From assembly GCF_000204055.1 (NCBI RefSeq), contig NW_006768770.1, positions 2,049,692 to 2,113,691 of the forward strand: 64,000 bases of DNA, read 5' to 3'. Below, piece by piece: positions 21,193 through 33,717 of this stretch. A program made the translations under genes and the position numbers. The stretch comes from Melampsora larici-populina 98AG31 (lineage: Eukaryota > Basidiomycota > Pucciniomycetes > Pucciniales > Melampsoraceae). The notes below the pieces were generated by a model that saw nothing but the letters and a program-made list of their open reading frames with translations, was not told the origin of the DNA and did not search any database. Numbering within the stretch: the first letter of the stretch is position 1; each line of letters starts with the position of its first letter.

Positions 21193-24100
21193 CAACACCG
21201 GGTAAGCAACGCTGCCCGTTGCTGTTGAGTGGCGTTGCGCAGCGGATTCTACAGCAAGCAGCACAGCAACATGTGCGGATTCTTGTTTCTCCCCGGTCTT
21301 TAACGCAGCAGACCCCCCAGGAAACCATATTTTTTGGTACCGCAGCGTTTCATCTGAATTAGCTCCCGGACCCCCAACATTTGCAGCTGTTGCGGTACCA
21401 AATTTCCCGATTAAGCCGGAATTCAACTGGGATTCCCAAATCAGCAAGTCTCTCCTCCAACAACCACCAATTCCACCCCTTGTTACACAGACTAGCTTCA
21501 ATGTGGACACATTACCTCCCAATGTGGTCTAGCGCGAGGCAAGCTTTTTGAGATCATCAATCTGGAGACCAAGGAAAGGGGGTCAAGGCCACAATCAACG
21601 ATATCTCATCCTCAGACTCGATTCCTTGTAAGTCCCACCTGATTCACTACTTTTTTATCTTCATCTTATCTTTGCTCATCATTTTCTTTATCTTCTTTCA
21701 TCTCTAATACTATCTACCTCAGCTATCAAATCTATTGCTATCTCCGCTATCATTTATTTTGCAAGCATGTCGAATTCCAAACGCTCCATACGTAATCGCA
21801 CACGAACCAGCCAACCAGGCATGGTCCAGCCGTCACCAGATTCTCGTCGACGCCTCTCAATAGACAGCACCAATTCTGTTCAAATCACGTCTAGAAGCAA
21901 GACCACTCACACTTTGACCGATGCCTCTGACAATGACTCAGTGGTTTTGACTTGGAAACAAAAGAATGCGGTTGAACTTGACAATAGTGATTCAGAAAAT
22001 GGCTCTCCAATTGTCAAAGTTAAGAAAACAAAGCAATCCACTGGTAAATAAAAAGGCCAAGCAACAGTCAGAGCCTCGAAAGCAGATAAAGTCAGTGATT
22101 GAACTTGTTTTTTCAATTTCATGAAAACTGACACTACACTTTGAAAAAAAATAGCAGCATTTGTCAAAGTATGTCACCAAAACAACTATGCAAGCCGATT
22201 CAGAAGACAAGGATGCGAAAATCAAAGCTAAGAAGAAGGCCAAGGTCAATGACAACCAGACCAATGTTGCCAAGCTTAGGGATTACTTTGGTCCACCTTT
22301 TCACAAAGGTCACGACGTAAGTGTTTTTTGTATTTGGATTCTTTTTGTCTCTATCTAACTTGTTAAATTCTTCTCTCTATCTACTGTATACCATATCCTT
22401 TTTTCTAGGATATACACAAGCATCCATTGAGCTATCCTTGTCAATTCTGTCACCGCAACAAGGATAACCCGGTGCGAGTTAGTTATACCAACATGACCGG
22501 CAACCTGAGAGTTCATCGAGATGGATCAACTGCAGACGGCCGGTCAGACTTGGGATGCAGCGGACGACTTAGAGCAAAATCTGAAGAACCCAATCTGGAT
22601 GCTCCTCTGTCAGTGGCTGAAACTCGAAAGGCAGCCAAGGCGTCTGGCTCAGGGCCTCTGGACTCCTATGTTGTTGCTACACCGGTGGTGGCGTATTCTA
22701 AATCCATCCTCAATCAGATGGCCTGTACCTGGCTTATTCGCCACACTCAACCTTGGAGTCGGATCGAAGATCCCCTGCTTCGTGGCATGGTGCGCTACCT
22801 GCGAAAGGACGCACATCTGAACGGTCGGAGGTGGGCTGCTGACGAGGCGAACAAGATCAATGTGGCTCTCAAAGACTCGCTTTTTTTAGAGCTGAAGGTG
22901 AGACTATTTCCAAACCTTCAAACATATGAATAAAAATTGATTACTAATCATTCCAATACTAATCAACCAATCAGGCTCTGAAATCAAAGATCAATTTGGT
23001 ACACGATGGCTGGACCACAAAAGGTAATTGACATGCGTTCATCGGGGTGTCGGTTACCTTTGTGGATGACCAATGGAACTATTGGGTTTGCCACCTCATC
23101 ATGAAGGTGGTTGCCTGGCATCACCATGGCCCGTGGCTTGCCGTACCTATGGCCAACCTCTTGATCAAACGTGATCTTTTCCAAAAGATGAGTATCTTTT
23201 CTGAGTATTGTTTTCTGGATTTCAATCATTATACAAATTCTTTTTGCTGACACCTTCTTTTGTGTGTCTCACTTGCTCTGTCAGACTACAGATTTGGGGT
23301 CTAACAATAAGACCATGGCTAAATAAATGCACAATCAATTTCTTGAAAAAAAAAACAATTTGTACAAGTGGAATCCTGAAACTATGCACATTTTTTGTTT
23401 CTGCCACAAGTTGGCATTAATTGTCAACGCGGGTTTGGCTGCGCTGGGTGTCAAAGCACCTCCTCTGGCAAAGGTGAAACAAAGTGACCGTGGAGTGTTT
23501 TCATTGATTGGAACAATTGCAGAGGAAGACAAGGATGAGGAACAGATGAAGTAAGTATACATTTTCATTTGATTAAATACAATGCTTGTTACTAACATAG
23601 TTCTTTCTGCTAGCAACGAGCAATCAAATGTCAATGAAGTCAATGATCCCGAGCATGACCCTCAAGATCTTGATCTCGACTTGCCGGCTCCTGTGGCTGT
23701 AGTTCCCAAACTGGACGACGAGGGTGAGTAGAATTCTGCGGATGCCAAAGAAGAGGAAGAATATCCTGAGCTCTCCACAGTGAGTAAAGAAGTGCAACCC
23801 ACCCATCTTCGAGAAGCAAATAACGTTGACTATATCCTGCGCAAGTTGAGTAATTGACTTTGTGGGAAACACAACTTGGGTTTTGATTTGAATCTGACAA
23901 ATGGCTACATCTTTTGACCAGGTTGACTTCATCACACGCGGAATTACCCGTTCTGCGGCCTGGCAAAACGAGTTCAAACGTATAGCCGAGCAAAAGGGTT
24001 TCAAAGGATCTTTGATTACTGGATACGGGATCCGCTGGAACATCAAGTATACCAGTTGGCATAAAGCTTGGTTAGCCAGAGCGGTAAGGCAGTATTTATC

Positions 24101-25678
24101 TTACTTTGATGTGTGCACAACATGTTGACAACCTTGGATTATTTGGTCAATACCAATACTATCACAGGTCATTGACAAACTCTGTCGAAACGATTTGAAT
24201 ATTGTACATTCCAAGAATCGTCCTGCACGCAAAAATAAAAAACCATACGGATATTTCCACGAGCTTGAGATGACCACTGCCAAATGGGCACAAGTACGCA
24301 AGGTCAACAATCAGCTTGAGGTATTTGCTGTTCTGTTTTGATCTATCTTTCTTATTGATATATTTTGTGCTGACTTTCACTTCTGTTAGCCTTTCCTCAA
24401 GACAACTCTGCTTATGAAGGGAGACGGTCCAACAGGGTGTATGGTGATTCCACAATATGTGGAACTTCGTAACTCCCTCAAATCAAAAATTGAACCTCTT
24501 AGCACCACCGATGCAATCTACCCCATGCTTGCAAAGATGAAGGAGAAGACTGTCGAATACATGGACAAAGCCGTCCAATGCAAAACTCTTGTTATGGCGA
24601 CGGCACTCCACCCATTCTTCCGACTATGTTTCTTCTCCAAGTGGTTTGGAGAAACTTCTGTGATTGCAATCAATGCTGAAGCCACTTTCAGACGTCATCA
24701 CCGGGAGTACAAACTGGCTAACCCTGCAGACAATAGATCCAACTCCATTCCGTGTACCAGGAACAGCAAAACTCCTGCAATATCTTCACCTAGAGCAGTC
24801 ATCTTCTGCAATGATTCTGACGACGAAGCGGAAATTGAAGAACCTGAAGATATACAAGGCAAGAACTATTTAAACCGAGTTGACAAGATGAAGCCTGAAA
24901 AGTATGACATACAAGACCCTAGCGCATGTCTTGAATGGTGGAAGGTGAGAAGTCTAATATTTGGGTATCTTCCTTGTAGATGTTTGCTGATACTCTCACT
25001 TTGACACTTTGCGCGACCGTACTTAGAAGCATGCTAAGTCTTACCAAATCCTGGCCCTCATGGCCACCGACTTTCTCACATCAACTGGCTCCTCGTGCGC
25101 CCCTGAACGCATCTTTTCATGTGCATCAGATGTTTGTTCGAGCAGTCGAGGTTCATTAATTTCTCGGACAATTGAACGACTTGTCTCCAGCAGGTTACGG
25201 TTGAGGGAAGGCGTTGATTTGGGTGAGACTTATGAGGAGCTTGCACAGGTTTTGAAAACCTTAGGGATAGTAATGAATTTATGTTATTTAGTGTACAATC
25301 TTTATATTTGAATTACTCAAAAAAATACTATGCTAAAATTTTATACTACTCTATGCCAGATTATCCCTTTTGTTATGTTATGCAATGCTATCCCTCTATC
25401 ATATATTACATACATGTTGTTTCTTTTGTTTATAATTGAATTTTAGGCTGTGTTGCGTTTCAGCGGTAGTTCAGCGTTGCTGATGCACGATGTTGCGTTA
25501 CGTGTTGGTGTTGCTGTGGTGCGTTGCTTATCTTGTATGTTGCGCTGCTGCTCAGAGAAGCGCTGCGGCTTTGCCCGTATTTGTCCTTTTTTGAAACCGC
25601 AGTGCTTCCAAAAGCTACACCGCAACATATGATGGGCCACAGCAACTCAACGTAACTTCCGGTGGCAGCGCGGTGTTG
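21193..25678 (+). mobile_element. hAT transposon 2, complete ends, 7-bp target duplication
   Basis: Starts CAACACCGGGTAAGCAACGC and ends (complement) CAACACCGCGCTGCCACCGG. Subterminal GTTGC/GCTGTTGC-type repeats occur at both ends. Flanked by CCACTAC at 21186-21192 and 25679-25685. Removing the element with one CCACTAC restores the hAT 4 frame exactly (SISATT then CCCKCSFLSAA), which independently fixes both ends and the 7-bp length. 4486 bp. Confidence 0.92.
21767..25311 (+). pseudogene. hAT transposase of element 2, with nonsense changes
   Basis: Exon blocks in order: basic Ser-rich start (MSNSKRSIRNRTRTSQPG), BED-like finger (YPCQFCHRNKDNP...NLRVHRDG), the first Asp in LVHDGWTTKGN, TGA at 23029-23031, AWHHHGPWLAVP, the second Asp in TTDLGSNN, TAA at 23324-23326, HIFCFCHKLALIV, ATALHPFFRLCFF, CLEWWK and the dimerisation domain with Glu in CAPERIFSCASDV near 25105. 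All three catalytic residues remain, but the two in-frame stops sit inside blocks otherwise colinear with hAT 1 (GNAHAF and SREMH there). Inactive unless read through. Confidence 0.85.
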
Positions 25679-25890
25679 CCACTACATGCTGTTGCAAATG
25701 TTCTTTTTTGTCAGCGGCAGATGTGGCGGCTCCTGGACAAGGCTCAATACTCCCTAATACAATAACACGGAAAGTCGGATGTCGCAAATGGATCAAGAGT
25801 GGCATTGTACCCACAGACAAATTTGAAGATGGGGTGAAGGACTTGAGGGAATACAAGGCACAAGAAAAGGAAACAACAACAAAACAGTAT

Positions 25891-26259
25891 CCTCAGATTC
25901 ACAGTATCAATTTCAAAGTATTATCAATCTTTGTGATATTACGATCATCATTGTTATCTTGTGTTTTTTTTCTTATCATTTGATAGTTGTCTCTCATCTA
26001 TGTTATGTTTCTCATTATGTTGTGTTCTGTTCTGTCCACTCAAGTCGAGTTCTTGCAATTTTTACATGTTTATCACGGTGATGACCGATATCAACCAGAA
26101 TCTGGTTTTTGATTGGTCAGTGCAATACGATATGTTACGGCTGCACCTGAACGTGATCAGTTATTAACTACAGTTCCCCCACATTACGTTACAAAACAGT
26201 AGGTCTAATAAACAGTCTACCGTAACGTTACATTGCATTACATTGAGGTCCTAGCGTTG
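25891..26259. other. AT-rich interval after hAT 4
   Basis: No gene recognised. GTTACGT/CATTACATTG-type motifs at 26180-26260 could belong to the subterminal array at the C-terminal end of hAT 3, but no end was identified. Confidence 0.4.
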
Positions 26260-26532
26260 CTTCTGTGGTAACACCTGATTTTAACCATTCCCAAACACCA
26301 ACAGCCCAAGAAATTGTTTTAGGTTTTAAAGAACCACGGGCATGAATTGCAATATTGGCAGCTGAAGAAAAGGTACGCTCCTGCGCGCATGTTGTAGCCA
26401 AAATACTGAGGTAGTCGCGGGCAAGTGATGCAAGAACTGCGTAATGATAAGCATTGTCCTGTAAAAAGAAGATAAAACATAAGGTGAGGTAATGAGAACA
26501 ACATCATGAGAAAGATATAAGACTTACTCTCC

Positions 26533-27234
26533 TACGGAATGCGAGGTGTGTCAAAGTGCCAAATCAAATTTCAAAAATTGAAATTTCAGAATCCTCGGGT
26601 CAGAAACTGAGAAAACCAGATTGAACATCAGATTTAACTCAAATACTGGTCAGAAAGTACCTGTATTGGGGTTAATACAATGCTTTCTGCCAATTTTGAC
26701 CACTTTTGGAACTACGACTCTGAAATTCACTGCTTGGTTGGCACTTTGGCACAGTTATTACATGAAAATTCCAAAAGTCACATTTTGTGTTTACAAAATC
26801 CACAAATGCAAAAAAACACAAAACACATAACCGATTCTGTCCCACCAGTCAACCATAGTAATGTACAACTACTACTTCCATTGCATCGGAAGACACAAAA
26901 CCTAATCGTAATTTCAAGAACTCATCAACTGCAGCCAACATTCCCACTTTGACTTGAAATGTCACTTTGACACAAATTACCCAATCAATTGTTCCTTGTC
27001 AAATCTTTCACTTTTATTGTTGTCTCTTTTCATCATGCCTGGACAAAACAACCTTCTGATGCAATCTCACCCCCTATCCTTCAGCAAGCTCATGACAAAA
27101 TTTGACCATCCGTCGGCACATTGAGGCATGAGGATTGAAACACCCTTGACTACAGTTTATACTGTAGTCAAATCTACAATAGAATATGATTAATAAAATA
27201 ATAATACAAACTAGACAGAAACAAAGGCCCGGCC
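26533..27234. repeat. left long inverted repeat
   Basis: Pairs with 30470-31230. Near the inner edge it carries a 26-bp palindrome (27146-27171, arms TTGACTACAG/CTGTAGTCAA). A 91-codon frame at 26680-26952 has a mirror copy in the right repeat, explained by repeat identity and not by coding. Confidence 0.88.
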
Positions 27235-28964
27235 TAAATTAGATGAGAGCTGTGCATTATGCAACCTTTGTTGCTTCTGGTCTTTATACATAGTACTCCT
27301 ACCAGCCTTATAAGCAGCCTGCTTGACAGCTTGCTTTTGCTTCTTGGCTTCAGATTGGTGTTTAGCCATCTGTTGGGAAAACAATGGGCGTAAGTGTTGA
27401 TTGCCTTTTCTTGCCTCAAACAGATGTAAGATCTCATCTGAAGTTACAGACGAAGGCAGATATTAACAAAACAATACCTTGATTGCATTGCACTTGTTGG
27501 GTAGAATATTTGAAGTGTAAGTATTGATTACCTTCTCTCACCTTGAACAGATGTACCACCTCACCATGATAGCAAAAACTGGCTGTAGACAATGATTAAA
27601 CCAAATGTCAGCATCATGAGCATGCTTCAGCCTGATCACCCACATAGAGAAGAGATGGAAAGGAAGACCCAGGACTAGTTGATATGTGAATCAAGAGGCT
27701 AGACTGGTACTTGGGGTTACCCTCAATCACCTATTCTTACCCCTAAAGATTCACATATCCTCAAGCACTGGGTCTATCTCTCTACCCCCTCAACATGAGA
27801 TGATCATCTGAAGATAAGATGGAAGTAAATGGTTAAAAAAAGGATACCTTGATGGATGCACTTGACTTGAAGGATGGAATTTTTGAAGTGACAGGGAAAA
27901 CTGAATTATTGGCGGGAGGATTCTGCTCAAAGATGGACCCAGATCTTATAGCAAACAGGCTCAGGGCCAGCTTGTGGTTTGAATATGATCACATGATCAC
28001 ATGTGTTTAAATATATGGAAGCATGGCCAGAATGTGGGTAAAACAGGTCATGTGACCAGTTGCGGACACTGCATTGGCTCAATGGTGGACTTAGTCAAAA
28101 TACAAATTTGGACCAATGACTCATAAATGAATTAGATCCAGGAGACCTAGCCTGGTGGCTTCAGGAAATACCTGAGTGACCAACTGAGGCAAGCGGAGGA
28201 CGGACCACCTAAGCAGGCTTGGTGGTCTGTTTAAAGATACAAAGTTAATAGCTGTAGGGCTTGAGGGGCAGAGCCATTGTTATGATGTACCTGGGTATTC
28301 AGGTATAGACGTGAGCAAACAGAAACAGGTCACAATGAAGCTACAAAAGCTGAGAAAACTTTGAGACAAACCTAACACGACACGCAAGTTAGTTATAAGG
28401 AAAAAGAAAATTTGGAAGACAGATAACAGAGTCAGAAAACCAAACCTGTGCACAGGCAACAGGGTTCAAGAAAGTCACAAGCAAAAAGATGAGTTGAAAG
28501 ATGATAGACTATATGTTTGTAAAAGTAATTGGTTAGACTATAGTAAGATATAGGTTAAATTAAAGAAAAACTTACAGATTGTTTTGTTGAGGAAAAAGAA
28601 TCTGTAGTGTTCACAACCTTTAGACTCTATATGAGGAGAATACACACGGAAAGGTAAAAGAAAAAGAACACCAAACATTTCAAATGATATGTGAAAAGAG
28701 AAAGAGGAAAAACAAAAGAAGACACCAAAAAACCCCTTTTCCCTCATTTCATAATTTTCATTCATAACCATCAATCAATCAAGTCTCAGTTCATTTCATA
28801 GCCGTCAGGCTACCATTCTCATCTCAGCTTCTTTTACAAAAACTCATAACATCATTATTCCAGCATTTGTGTTGTGTAATTGGTCTCAAGGAGTTGGTTG
28901 TATAACCATCCTGAAGTGCTTGACACTAATTACCACAACAGTCTGTTTATTAGATTTCAACCAC
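27235..28964. other. non-coding interior of the long-inverted-repeat element
   Basis: No gene. An imperfect hairpin at about 27667-27770 (arms starting GACCCAGGACTAGTTGATAT and ending ATCCTCAAGCACTGGGTC), and CCACCTA/TGGTGG pairs around 28140-28230 of the same kind as the array that follows. Confidence 0.6.
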
Positions 28965-29800
28965 CTAGACTGCTAGGTGGCTAAACTTTAATAGATAGAC
29001 CCCCTAGCCTGCTAGGTGGTCTGTCTATTAAAGTTTGACCACCTAGCGGGCTAGGAGGATAGCTATGTAGCTAGCCTATCTTCCCAGTCGATCACCCAGT
29101 GATCGACTGGGGAGATGGGCCACCTATCCACCTAGCATGCTAGGAGAATAGCTAGCTAGCTAGCCTACCTTCCCAGTCGATCACCCAGTGATTGACTGGG
29201 GAGATAGGCCACCTAGCCTGCTAGGAGGATAGCTAGCTAGCTAGCCCATTGCCACAGTCAATCACCCAGTGATTGACTGGGGAGATTGGTCATTTAGCCA
29301 CCTAGCGGGCTAGGAGGATAGCTAGCTGGCTAGCCTATCTTCCCAGTCGATCACTGGGTGATTGACTGGGGAGATAGGCCCCCCAGCCACCTAGCTGGCT
29401 GGGTAGCAAGCTAGGCAAGAGGCCAGGAGGCTAGCTAGCTAACCTATCTTCCCAGTTGATCACTGGGTGATCGACTGGCGAGATAGGCCACCTAGCCCCT
29501 TAGCCGGCTAGTTGGCTAGGTAGCAAGCTAGGTAAGAGGCTAGGAGGATAGCTAGGTAAGAGGCTAGGAGGATAGCTAGCTAGGTGGCAAGCCTTGCCAG
29601 CCTATTGCCACAGCCAATCACTGGTTGATCGACTGTGGCAATAAGGGAACAGGCCACCTAGGTAGCTAGGTGGTCTGTCTATTAAACTTCAACCGCCTAG
29701 CAGTCTAAATGGGTGAAGTTTGGTAGATAGGCCACCTAGCTACCAAGGTGGCTAGGCAGCCCATTGCCACAGTCAATCACTCAGCAATTGACTGGGTAGA
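28965..29800. repeat. tandem array of seven hairpin units
   Basis: Seven units with a core hairpin CCCAGTCGATCAC / GTGATCGACTGGG (starts near 29083, 29165, 29249, 29342, 29450, 29609, 29766). They are separated by GCTAGCTAGC and CCACCTAGC..GCTAGGTGG palindromes. Unit spacing is about 80-160 bp. Compensating changes occur in the stems, for example GTCAATCAC opposite GTGATTGAC. Confidence 0.85.
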
Positions 29801-30064
29801 TATTAGCTAGCTGCCAGATAAAATCCACAAAAGGGTCCCTGTGTAAGGCTTAGATTGAATAATACATACAATAATTGTTTGTAAAGTTTCAAATGGCTTT
29901 GTTTCAATGAAGCTAAGGACTATCTATTGAGATAAATTCAAGATGTGAGTTAGTAGTTACCTTTTGAAAGTGTGGAATCCAACTGGAAAGAGTACTGACT
30001 AGATATGGAAATACCTAGAGTCTTTCACAGATAGGTTATAAGGTACACTTATCTCAGGGAAGGC

Positions 30065-30198
30065 GGTAAGTTCTTCTAATTAGTAAAATAAAGGGTAGCT
30101 TTGTTTTGAGGACCAATCTTTGACCTATCTTGGTAAGTTCTTCTAATTAGTAAAATAAAGGGTAGCTTTGTTTTGAGGAACAATCTTTGACCTATCTT
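30065..30198. repeat. 67-bp tandem duplication
   Basis: Two near-identical units starting GGTAAGTTCTTCTAATTAGT at 30065 and 30132, differing at very few positions, so recent. Confidence 0.9.
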
Positions 30199-30469
30199 TG
30201 AGTGGTTCAAAGCTTGAAAGGCAAGGGTTTCTCTTGAATAATATTCACCAACAATCTGACATTTATATAGAATGGATTTGAAACAATAACACAGGGTAAA
30301 AGACAAGTAAAAATGATTAGAGTAGGATCTAGTACAGTTGAGTAATGAGATGTCTGTTTCAATAGTGTGAGGCTGTGTTTTGGTATGACATTATAGAATG
30401 AAATGTTCTAATAACATGGGTAGTGGTGGTATTATAAGATGATTCTCTTTACTTTGTGGGAGGAAGTCG

Positions 30470-31230
30470 GTTGGGCCTTTGTTTCTATCTGGTTTGGATA
30501 ATTATTTTATTAATCATATTCTATTGTAGCTTTGACTACAGTATAAACTGTAGTCAAGGGTGTTTCAATCCCCATGCCTCAATGCGCCAATGGATGATCA
30601 GAAACTGATCTTGAGTTGATGACTTTGCCAGATGTTGTCTGAGATGGGTTGCACCGTCCATGTTTTGTCATGAGCTTGCCAAAGGATAGGGGATAAGATG
30701 GCATCAGAAGTTCTTTTTGTCCAGGCATGATGAAAAGAGAAAACGATAAGAGTGAAAGATTTGACAAGGAATAATTGATTGGGTAATTTGTGTCAAAGTG
30801 ACATTTCAAGTCGAAGTGGGAATGTCGGCTGCAGTTGATGAGTTCTTGGAATTACGATTAGGTTTTGTGTCTTCCGATGCAATGGAAGCAGTAGTTGTAC
30901 ATTGCTACGGTTGACTGGTGGGACAGAATCGGTTATGTGTTTTGTGTTTTTTTGCATTTGTGGATTTTGTAAACACAAAATGTGATTCTTGGAATTTTCA
31001 TGTAATAACTGTGCCAAAGTGCCAACCAAGCAGTGAATTTCAGAGTCGTAGTTCCAAAAGTGGTCAAAATTGGCAGAAAGCATTGTTTTAACCCCAATAC
31101 AGGTACTTTCTGACCAGTATTTGAGTCAAATCTGATGTTCAATCTGGTTTTCTCAGTTTCTGACCCGAGGATTCTGAAATTTTGATTTTTGAAATTTGAT
31201 TTGTCACTTTGGCACATGTCGCATTCTGTA
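30470..31230. repeat. right long inverted repeat
   Basis: Inverted copy of 26533-27234, with the matching palindrome at 30532-30557 and extra sequence around 30600-30660 not present on the left. Confidence 0.88.
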
Positions 31231-33717
31231 CTCTCCACCAAGATAGCTCAGATTGACCGGGAAGAATCAGATGGTTTTCTTGAAGATACAATTCCAGTTT
31301 GGCCAATCAAATCAATTCAGATGTTTGAAAGGATGCGGACAAGGTGAAAATGTCAAATTGGTCATACGAGTTATCTGAAGAAGGGTCAGGAGTGGGGCTA
31401 GGTGTCAATACTGGGGTAGCAGGCCAGGTGTCAAGCTTCTGGTTGAAAGATTCTTCAATGCGCGTCTTGGCTTGTAGAGCTTCCTCTGGGTATTGTAGAT
31501 CAAAAAATTTGAGCCGGTACTCAGGGTTGAGGATTGTTACTAATACAATCACCTCAGCGGCAATGGCTTTGGTGTGTTATTTCTCAAGTTGAGAGATGAT
31601 GACCTCAACCATGCGTCCAAGGCTTTAAAAGGGGGTGGAGCTACTGATGTTGGTGAGCTTATTAAAGACCCTCTGATATTCTGCCAGGAGAACAGCACTG
31701 GTTGGTCTATTACCTTCCATACGCTTGGTTGAGTAACAAAAGACCTGATTGTAGGTTAAAAGAAGTCAAGCTTTGTTAAGATGAAATGAAAGATAAGATA
31801 TAATAGAAGTCACTTACTTCTAAGACTTTGCACAATGTATCAACGGTTTCCCACTCCTCCCTTGTCATCATGATTCCTTGGTAGTATTGGGTCTTACAAT
31901 CAGCAATAAGGATCAAATCTGCAACCTAAGATTATGTTGTAATCTTAGTCAGTCAATGAGCCATACTTGAAATAGACAAAAGAAACTACTTACATCTGGT
32001 GCAGCAACTAGGCAAGAATACATCTCCAGGTCAATGTTCCAACAAACACCCCAACCTGCAATTGGAGCTGGTCCAGAGTAGTCTATCTGAGCAGCGCAAC
32101 CTTTGAATTCACCTTGCCTGGCATTACTGCGGGTAAGAAGAGCATTGAATTCCTTTAACTAGAATTGATGATGATTAGTAAAGTGATGAAATAGAAGAAC
32201 AAAACAAGATAAATGTAAAAAAACTTACCTTTAATGCGCCTTTGACCCCAACACAGCCATCAGTTGGAAAGTCATCATAAGCCGGGTCATCATCCATTTT
32301 GTCATCTAGAGCAATCTTGTGTCTTGTATGAGGCTGGTTATCAAGTTGATCATCCTCATCATCGGATTTGTCTTGGTCAAGTGAATTTGTGTTCATATCA
32401 TCATTGAGGATGATAGTCGGGATTGGAACCGAAGTATTGGGAGGTGTAGTCGGTTTGATATGTCCAGCAGCTAATCCCTACCTCCAATGTCAGTATTGTT
32501 GATGACAAAAAAAATGGAAACAAGAAAGAACATACCTTGACTAAAGAAATAGCCGCCACACTTAAGCTAGAATACAAATCCTTGGCCACACCAGCAGCCC
32601 AAGTAGGACTTCTCAACTTGGTGTGTTGGTTGAAAAGCTTGGAAGCTGCATGCAGGGGGGCATCTTGAAAGCGATTGAAAGGAAGAGCATGTCACATGAT
32701 CCGCAATACAAGGACCGTGTTACATAACTCAACACTGAAGTTTGTTCAGGATAAGAATGAATCGAGAGTTGGTTGGCCGTTTGCTTTGTCCAAGGCAGCC
32801 TCTATTGCAGTGTGTTCTTGAGCCCAAGTGGAAGGGAGAGAGCAGCCCGCTTGAATGGAGCAAGATCTTTGAGGGCAAGCGGATTGGCCCCTGGCGCCGT
32901 CACGGTGAGCATATAAGTTACAATGAGTACAAACACCACGAGTGAACCTGCCCGTGCACCAACGACATTTGTATGAGGAAGGATTGTCACCTGTCTGCAG
33001 ATGAAAGACATAAATGAAAATATTTATAAATCAATTTTAAACAATGATAAACAATTGTTTGATGAGACACTTACTTCACCCTTGATGTGAGTTGGTGGAT
33101 AGTAGAACTCCAACAGCTTTGCAACATGTTCCAGTTGACCATGACAAACACCTTCAGTTTTGACAATTTCAATATCTGAATCCTGACCAATGTAAATGCA
33201 GTCTGGAATTGGAGTCTAGAGAGATCAGAAAAAGGAGGATAATTGAACAAAAGGGAGGAAAACTTGAAAAAATAAGTTATCAAGTCAAATTAATAAGAGT
33301 AGAAATGTGACTTACCGGAACAGCTACAGCCTTCTTGGCTCTCTTAGCAGGCCCTCGTGCTGTGCTTGCTAAGGCACCTGAGCCTCTTGGACGACCCTTG
33401 GCACGGGCAGCAGGCTTGGGTTTCACAACACCTCGATTCTTATTCTTCTTTTTTGGCATCATTGACAGCAAGTCTTCAGCTCTAGGGATCTCCACAACCA
33501 ATTCATCAAAATCGGAGTTGATAGAAGTCTGAGCTGGATTTTAAGTACTACTATCAAAGGTGGGTAAATTTCTATCGCTGGAAGCAGGACGATGAACAGA
33601 GAGCCTTGAGTCAGGGGATTGGACTACATAGCTGCGCTTAGGAGCAGAAGGGCTGCGTGGGCGAAGAGTAGGACCAGTGGTTTTAGGAGGAGCAAGATTA
33701 AGATCTGAGACAGTTGG

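Larger units (their letters stand above)
19858..25890 (+). pseudogene. hAT transposase 4, C-terminal fragment, split by hAT 2
   Basis: Exon 19858-20165 reads KFIQDFYPEASISAQESIE ... DKKPWDWWR and ends in a GTGAGT donor, like the CILKWWK exon end of hAT 1. The next exon (about 21117-21192) reads HFPVLGSIARDYLSISATT and is cut by hAT 2. After 25685 it resumes in frame: SFLSAADVAAPGQGSILPNT, then GCRKWIKSGIVPTDKFEDG. This is the dimerisation domain; the catalytic Glu position (ERTFSS in hAT 3) reads KCSFLS, so Glu is replaced by Lys (25696-25698). The N-terminal two thirds is absent. A TIR-bearing insertion (20216-21081) lies in the intron between the two exons. Confidence 0.85.
26533..31230. 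mobile_element. 4.7-kb long-terminal-inverted-repeat element without transposase, 6-bp TSD
   Basis: Outer ends TACGGAATGCGAGGTGTG (left) and, complemented, TACAGAATGCGACATGTG (right). Flanks are CTCTCC at 26527-26532 and 31231-31236. The inverted repeats are about 700-760 bp long and very similar. The 3.2-kb interior codes for nothing recognisable and is full of hairpins. Superfamily unknown; a 6-bp TSD with long TIRs does not point to one family. It interrupts hAT 3 at an exon end. Confidence 0.88.

Noticed and set aside
28965..29800. CRISPR-like array
   Set aside because: Repeats are palindromic units with variable spacing and repeat-derived spacers, in a eukaryotic transposon; no cas genes.
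26680..31083. Two conserved about 90-codon frames at 26680-26952 and 30793-31083 as genes
   Set aside because: They are mirror copies explained by the long inverted repeats, and no coding signature is present.
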